Of a DNA stretch of 64,000 bases, positions 59,279 through 64,000 are shown piece by piece. A program made the position numbers and the translations under genes. The stretch is from contig NZ_CP042906.1 in assembly GCF_008728855.1 (NCBI RefSeq), positions 3,709,570 to 3,773,569 of the forward strand, in the 5' to 3' direction. The notes beneath the pieces are model-generated. The model ran no database searches. It was not told the origin of the DNA and was given only the letters and a program-made list of their open reading frames with translations. The stretch comes from Hypericibacter terrae (GTDB lineage: Bacteria > Pseudomonadota > Alphaproteobacteria > Dongiales > Dongiaceae). How positions within the stretch are numbered: position 1 is the stretch's first letter; every line of letters begins with the position of its first letter.

Positions 59279-62249
59279 AGAGGCGTTCCCCCTTGGGATC
59301 GATGAAATGCGGCGAGACAATGCGCGCGCGCACCTGCTCGTTCTTGACCGGATAGGCGCAGAGGATCTCCGCGCCCTCGTGGCGGAGCCCGCCACTGAAG
59401 AGACCGAGCGCGATATATTTCTTCAGCTCGTTCGACCAGGTGACCGATGTGATGTAGCCGCGGCCATGGCCTTCGATCTTGTCGTCTTTGAGGAACAGGA
59501 TCGAGCCGCCCCGCAGCCGCTTGTCGGATTCGAGGCATTCGATCCCGACCAGGCTCCAGCGCTCCGGCGCCTGCAGCAGCGGACGGAAGCGCAGCTCCCT
59601 GCCGATATAGGCCTTCTCCTTGCCGGCCATCTTGCCCAGCCCCAGATCGTCGAGCGAGGTGCGGTGGTCGAGCTCGAGCCCGGCCACATGGCCCTTCTCG
59701 ATGCGCAAGGAAGCCAGCGCCTCGAGCCCATAGGGCTTGATCCCGAGGGGCGCGGCGACTTTCAGGATATGCTCCCAGAGCGCCACGCCGTGATCGGCCG
59801 GCGTATAGACCTCGTAGGCGAGCTCGCCCGAGAAGCTGAGCCGGATCAGCCGCACCGGGACGCCGTCATGGGTGAATTCGAGCGCGCCCATATAAGGCAG
59901 CCGGTTGTCGCCGACCTCGGTGCGGGGGAAGGCCAGCGCCAGTGCCTGGCGCGCCTTGGGGCCCGAGACCGCCATCGCGGCCCATTCGTCGGTCAGCGAG
60001 GCGACATGGACCTTCAGCTCGGGCCAGGCCGCCTGCAGCAGGAACTCGACCCAGGACATGACTTCGCCGGCCTGCGCCGTCGTTGTCGTCATGAAGAAAC
60101 GCGTCTCGGAAAGCCGCGTGGTGGTGCCGTCATCCAGCACCAGCCCGTCATCGTTCAGCATCACGCCGTAGCGCGCCTTGCCCACCGGCAGCTTGGCGAA
60201 GCCGTTCACATAGATGCGGTTAAGGAATTCGGCCGCGTCCGGGCCCTGCACGTCGATCTTGCCCAAGGTCGAGACGTCGGCGATGCCGACGCCGTGCCGC
60301 ACGAGATCCATCTCCTTGACGTAAGCCTCGGCCGCATCCTTGCCGGCCCAATCGTAATACCAGGCGCGCAGCCACGGCCCGGCCGGCGTCATCCGGCCGC
60401 CATTGGCCAGATGCCAGTCATGCAGCGGCGAGAGCCGCACGGGGCGGAAATGATGGCCGACGCTGCGCCCCGCGATCGCGCCCAGCGCCACCGGCGAATA
60501 GGGAGGGCGGAAGGTCGTGGTGCCAGCTTCCGGGATCGTCACGTCGCGCAAACCCGCCATGATCGCGAGCGCGTTGATGTTGCTGGTCTTGCCCTGGTCG
60601 GTGCCCATGCCGAGCGTGGTGTAGCGCTTCAGATGCTCGACCGACTGATAGCCTTCCTGATGGGCCTGGGCGATGTCCTTGACGGTCACGTCGTTCTGGA
60701 AATCGACGAAGGCCTTGCCATGGGCGCTCGACTTCACCTCCCACTGGGCAGCGATGGCGTAGGCGCCCTCGCCCTCGATCGCGGGCGCAACCGGCTTGGC
60801 GGCGCTGATCGCATGGCCTGCATGGGAGGCGGCTTTGGCACCCGCTTCCGCGCCCTCGCCGATCGCCGCATCGAGCGCCAATGTGCCGACTACCGCCCCG
60901 GCGCCGAACTGGCCCTTGGCGAAACCGCCCGGCACGAAGGCCGCGATGTCTTCGCGATAGACCGGCTTGATGCCGCCATGCGAGGTCAGGTGCACGGTCG
61001 GCGACCAGCCGCCGGACATGCAGACGAGATCGCAGGGGCGCAACTCGCCCGAGTCCGCGCGGCCCACCGGACCCAATCGCGCCGCCCTGACCGACTTGCC
61101 GCCCTCGACATCGAGGATGGCGTTGCCGGGGCGAAGCTCGATGCCATGGCGCGCGGCGATCGCCTGCAGTCCCGGGGCGATCTCGCCGCGCAGATCGGCG
61201 ATGGTGACCTTCAGCCCCGCCGCCGCCAGATCGAAGGCCGCGCGATAGGCGCTGTCATTGTTGGTGGCGATGATGGCGCGCTTGCCGGGCGCCACCGCGA
61301 AACGGTTGAGGTAGGTCCGCGCCGCCGAGGCCAGCATCACGCCCGGCCGGTCGTTGTTGGAAAAGACCAGCGGCCGCTCGATGGCGCCGGTCGTGAAGAC
61401 GATCGCGCGGGCCCGCAGGATGGTGACGATCTGGCGGGCCTCGCCCTTCTTGGGATCGGGCGAAAGATGATCGCGCCGCTCGATCAGCCCGACGGTATTG
61501 CCGTCATAGACGCCGAAGACCGTGCTGCGGGTGAAGATGCGGAGGTTCGGCAGGGCCTGGAGCTCGGCCTTGCGATCCTCGATCCAGCTCGCGCCTGCGC
61601 CTTCGCTCGGTTCCGACAGCAGGCTGCCGCCCAGGTCGGAATCCTGCTCGGCCAGCACCACGCGGGCGCCGCTGCGGCCCGCGGTCAACGCCGCCGCCAG
61701 GCCGGCAGGGCCCCCGCCCACCACCAGCACATCGGTGAAATCATGGCGGGTCTCGTAGCGGTCGGGGTCGGGCGCGTAGGTGCCCTCGCCCAGGCCCGCG
61801 GCCTTGCGGATATAGGGCTCGTAGAACATCCAGGAACCGCGCGTCGGCCCCATGAAGGTCTTGTAGTAGAAGCCCGCCGTCAGCAGCGGGGCCGCCAGCG
61901 AGTTCACCGCCATCAGGTCGAACTCGACCGACGGCCAGCCATTCTGCCGGCGCGCCACGATCCCCTCGACCAGTTCGGTCATGGTCGAGGGAATGTTCGG
62001 CTCCTGCCGTCCGCCCTCACCCAGCGTGAGGAGTCCGTTCGGCTCTTCGATGCCGGCCGCCATCAGCCCGCGCGGACGATGATATTTGAAGCTGCGGCCG
62101 ACCAGCGCCACGCCATTGGCCAGCATCGCCGAGGCCAGCGTGTCGCCGGCAAAGCCGTTGATCCGCGCGCCATCGAGGGTGAAGGAGAGCGGCCGGCTGC
62201 GGTCGATCCGCCCACCTTGCGGCAGGCGATGAGAATTGCCCTTCATCAT
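59271..62249 (-). CDS. soxA: Sarcosine oxidase alpha subunit
   Basis: A 992-residue SoxA. It has an N-terminal 2Fe-2S-like domain (SFTLDGARINGFAGDTLASAML, SFKYHRPRG), a pyridine-nucleotide type Rossmann domain (DVLVVGGGPAGLAAALTA near 170) and a C-terminal GcvT-type tetrahydrofolate-binding domain (about 610-990). With the beta subunit it oxidises sarcosine to glycine and transfers the methyl group as methylene-THF. The ATG at 62249 (MMKGNSHRLPQGG) overlaps the soxD stop as ATGA; a longer frame to 62507 runs inside soxD. Length fits the family. Confidence 0.93.
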   Translation of the reverse strand: MMKGNSHRLPQGGRIDRSRPLSFTLDGARINGFAGDTLASAMLANGVALVGRSFKYHRPRGLMAAGIEEPNGLLTLGEGGRQEPNIPSTMTELVEGIVARRQNGWPSVEFDLMAVNSLAAPLLTAGFYYKTFMGPTRGSWMFYEPYIRKAAGLGEGTYAPDPDRYETRHDFTDVLVVGGGPAGLAAALTAGRSGARVVLAEQDSDLGGSLLSEPSEGAGASWIEDRKAELQALPNLRIFTRSTVFGVYDGNTVGLIERRDHLSPDPKKGEARQIVTILRARAIVFTTGAIERPLVFSNNDRPGVMLASAARTYLNRFAVAPGKRAIIATNNDSAYRAAFDLAAAGLKVTIADLRGEIAPGLQAIAARHGIELRPGNAILDVEGGKSVRAARLGPVGRADSGELRPCDLVCMSGGWSPTVHLTSHGGIKPVYREDIAAFVPGGFAKGQFGAGAVVGTLALDAAIGEGAEAGAKAASHAGHAISAAKPVAPAIEGEGAYAIAAQWEVKSSAHGKAFVDFQNDVTVKDIAQAHQEGYQSVEHLKRYTTLGMGTDQGKTSNINALAIMAGLRDVTIPEAGTTTFRPPYSPVALGAIAGRSVGHHFRPVRLSPLHDWHLANGGRMTPAGPWLRAWYYDWAGKDAAEAYVKEMDLVRHGVGIADVSTLGKIDVQGPDAAEFLNRIYVNGFAKLPVGKARYGVMLNDDGLVLDDGTTTRLSETRFFMTTTTAQAGEVMSWVEFLLQAAWPELKVHVASLTDEWAAMAVSGPKARQALALAFPRTEVGDNRLPYMGALEFTHDGVPVRLIRLSFSGELAYEVYTPADHGVALWEHILKVAAPLGIKPYGLEALASLRIEKGHVAGLELDHRTSLDDLGLGKMAGKEKAYIGRELRFRPLLQAPERWSLVGIECLESDKRLRGGSILFLKDDKIEGHGRGYITSVTWSNELKKYIALGLFSGGLRHEGAEILCAYPVKNEQVRARIVSPHFIDPKGERLYA

Positions 62250-62530
62250 CGGCCGGCTCCGCCTTTGGCGGCGGCTTCGCGCGCGGACCTGGCGGCGCCG
62301 GGCGTGTTGGTCGCCGTGTCGCGCTCCAGCACCAGCCATTGCCGGCAACCCAGCACATGCTGCCAATATTCGCGATGCGGACCCTTGGGGTTGTCGAACA
62401 GGAAGACATGATCGTGCCAGGCCTTCAGGTCGCCCGTGCCATGCGCGGGCCGCGCCTTGCTGGCATCGCTGCCATAGCGGAACTCGGAGTAGTCGCGCTC
62501 GCCGCACCAGGGGCAGGTGATTCTCAGCAT
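62246..62530 (-). CDS. soxD: Sarcosine oxidase delta subunit
   Basis: A 94-residue SoxD with the zinc-binding N-terminus MLRITCPWCGERDYSEF (Cys6, Cys9), a conserved GDLKAWHDHVFLFDNPKGPHREYWQH stretch and a further Cys in VLGCRQWL. The C-terminal Ala/Arg tail is variable in the family. It lies 13 bases after soxB and overlaps soxA by four bases. Confidence 0.93.
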   Translation of the reverse strand: MLRITCPWCGERDYSEFRYGSDASKARPAHGTGDLKAWHDHVFLFDNPKGPHREYWQHVLGCRQWLVLERDTATNTPGAARSAREAAAKGGAGR

Positions 62531-62542
62531 CGTCGAAGAGCC

Positions 62543-63883
62543 TTACTGCTTGTAGTTCCAGTTGCCGGCGCCGTGATCGTCGAGCTCGCCGCCCTTCTCG
62601 AACCGGTCGAGGCTGAAGCAGCGGTTGAGCTCATGCGCCTCGCCCTTGGCGACCGTATGGGCGAAGGTCCAGCCCGACGCCGGGATCGCCTTGAAGCCCT
62701 GATAGCACCAGCCGCCATCGAGATAGAGATTGGGGATCGGCGTCCCGCAGATGAAAGGCGCGCCGTCGGGCGTCATGTCCATGATGCCGGCCCAATGCCG
62801 CAGCAGCCGCAGACGCGAGACCGCCGGGATCAACGAGACGGCGCATTCCGCCACGGTCTGGATCTTCGGCAGCTGGCCGCGCTGGGTGTAGTTGTTGAAG
62901 CCGTCGATATGGCCGCCGAAGACGAGGCCGCCCTTGTCGGATTGAGAGATGTAGAAGAGCTCGGCGCCGAACGAGACGACGTGATGGATCAGCGGCTTGA
63001 TCGGCTCGGAAACGAAGGCCTGCAGCAGATGGCTTTCGACCGGCAGCCTCAGGCCCGCCTTGGCCGCCACATGCGAGCTGTGGCCCGCGACTGCGATGGC
63101 GGTCTTGCCGGCGCGGATGGGCCCCTTGGTCGTCTCGATCCCGGTGACCTTCCCCTGCTCCATGGTGAAGCCGGTCATCTCGCAATTCTCGATGATGTCG
63201 ACGCCGAGATCGCTGGCCGCGCGCGCATAGCCCCAGGCGACCGCGTCATGGCGCACCGTGCCGGCGCGCTGCTGGATGATGCCGCCCACGACCGGAAAGC
63301 GCGCCGCGTCGCTGTAATCGAGATAGGGGAGCAGCTTCATTACTTGCCCGCGATCGAGCAGCTCGGCATCGATGCCATGCAGGCGCATGATGTTGCCCTT
63401 GCGCGCCAGCACATCCATCTGCGACGGGTTGTGCGCCAGGCCGATCTGGCCACGCTGCGACAGCATCACGTTGAAATTGAGGGTATGCGACAGCCCTTCC
63501 CAGAGCTGTAGCGAGAATTCGAAGAATTTCGTGTTGCCGCCGATCATGTAGTTCGAGCGCACGATTGTCGTGTTACGCCCGACATTGCCCGAGCCGATAT
63601 AGCCCCGCTCGATCACCGCGACATTCTTGATGCCGTGATTGGCCGCCAGATAATAGGCCGTCGCCAGCCCATGCCCGCCGCCGCCGATAATGACGACGTC
63701 ATAGCTCGATTTGGGCGCCGGCGACCGCCAGGCGCGCGGCCAGGGGCTCGAGGGAAGGAGGGCGTGGCGGAGAAGGGAGAGGGCCGAATAGCGTTTTGCC
63801 AAGGCGGGAAACCCGAACTGATGCTTTAGCGCGGGGATGATAGGGACATGAGAGACGCGCCGGCTGTCAATAGCGACGGGCAT
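62543..63883 (-). CDS. soxB: Sarcosine oxidase beta subunit
   Basis: A 446-residue SoxB. The family core begins RYSALSLLRHAL...WPRAWRSP, then SYDVVIIGGGGHGLATAYYLA (FAD motif), GYIGSGNVGRNTTIVRSNY with the His/covalent-flavin region, and GWCYQGFKAIPASGWTFAHT at the C-terminus. The ATG at 63883 gives about 29 residues more than usual SoxB proteins; no better-placed ATG exists, but a TTG just before AKRYSALSLL (about 63802) would give the normal length, though without a clear ribosome binding site. First gene of soxBDAG; upstream 117 bases to the edge hold nothing recognisable. Confidence 0.9.
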   Translation of the reverse strand: MPVAIDSRRVSHVPIIPALKHQFGFPALAKRYSALSLLRHALLPSSPWPRAWRSPAPKSSYDVVIIGGGGHGLATAYYLAANHGIKNVAVIERGYIGSGNVGRNTTIVRSNYMIGGNTKFFEFSLQLWEGLSHTLNFNVMLSQRGQIGLAHNPSQMDVLARKGNIMRLHGIDAELLDRGQVMKLLPYLDYSDAARFPVVGGIIQQRAGTVRHDAVAWGYARAASDLGVDIIENCEMTGFTMEQGKVTGIETTKGPIRAGKTAIAVAGHSSHVAAKAGLRLPVESHLLQAFVSEPIKPLIHHVVSFGAELFYISQSDKGGLVFGGHIDGFNNYTQRGQLPKIQTVAECAVSLIPAVSRLRLLRHWAGIMDMTPDGAPFICGTPIPNLYLDGGWCYQGFKAIPASGWTFAHTVAKGEAHELNRCFSLDRFEKGGELDDHGAGNWNYKQ

Positions 63884-64000
63884 TAGCGACAGGGCGTCGC
63901 CCAGCCCATCATTTTCAGGGGACGATTCCGCCCCCTGCCGGGGCTATGTCCGTCCGGGGCCCGTTGCGGGGCCGCGGCCTCCCCAGCGGCGCACCAACCC

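Noticed and set aside
58848-62411. A 1,187-codon open frame on the plus strand
   Set aside because: It lies antisense to soxG and soxA, has Asp/Arg/Ala-rich composition without family motifs, and arises from high GC third positions in the sox genes.

Overview
The window is GC-rich DNA (the 60 bases from 44401 hold 43 G/C). Its gene content is typical of a free-living, probably soil, alphaproteobacterium: a soxBDAG sarcosine oxidase operon, LIV/urea-type and Dpp-type ABC importers, an AmiC/AmiR-controlled amidase, MlrC, and many C-N bond hydrolases. The exact order cannot be fixed from sequence alone; a Rhodospirillales- or Rhizobiales-like soil organism is my best inference. Long open frames antisense to real genes are common here because of the GC content and were left out.

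Layout. 1-4997: most of a very large minus-strand DEAD/DEAH helicase (over 1,665 residues, cut by the left edge) with Druantia DruE / DUF1998-like architecture. 5266-7930: a GST, a patatin-like lipase and a DUF559 endonuclease-like protein. 7958-19046: a minus-strand catabolic cluster of LIV-type ABC importer, N-formylglutamate amidohydrolase, RpiR regulator, glutamine-synthetase-like ligase, cysteine hydrolase, SDR and amidase. 19216-20169: an epimerase. 20166-36377: a long minus-strand amide-utilisation region. It reads amiC (sensor), amiR (ANTAR antiterminator), an RNA leader with a putative ANTAR hairpin and a textbook terminator, urtABCDE-like importer, amiE, then a MoxR ATPase with a VWA partner, aquaporin, NCS1 permease, alpha/beta hydrolase and a second amidase. 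36711-37943: two PEBP paralogues. 38107-45145: an FAD oxidase and a Dpp-type peptide importer with fused ATPases.

45185-49766 holds two mobile elements side by side. The first is a 3.2 kb IS1595-family transposon with perfect 20-bp inverted repeats. It carries a low-GC cargo operon: an AAA15/OLD-like ATPase, a PIN-domain nuclease and a small basic protein. This is the best candidate for an undescribed (probably defence or toxin-type) system. The second is a 1.29 kb IS4-family element with a perfect 9-bp target duplication. Both inserted into copies of a C/G-rich intergenic palindrome that recurs at least ten times in the window. 49798-54917: MlrC, then Hsp20, a solitary GroEL paralogue and a zinc alcohol dehydrogenase behind an FNR/FixK-like box. 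55159-63883: a dimethylglycine-dehydrogenase-like enzyme and an exported nucleosidase converging on soxBDAG, with a 34-bp inverted repeat between the convergent operons.

Taken together, the chromosome backbone is specialised for taking up and hydrolysing amides, peptides and methylated amines for nitrogen and one-carbon units. One defence-like helicase sits at the left edge and one mobile defence-like cassette sits in the middle. No tRNA, rRNA or CRISPR array was seen.
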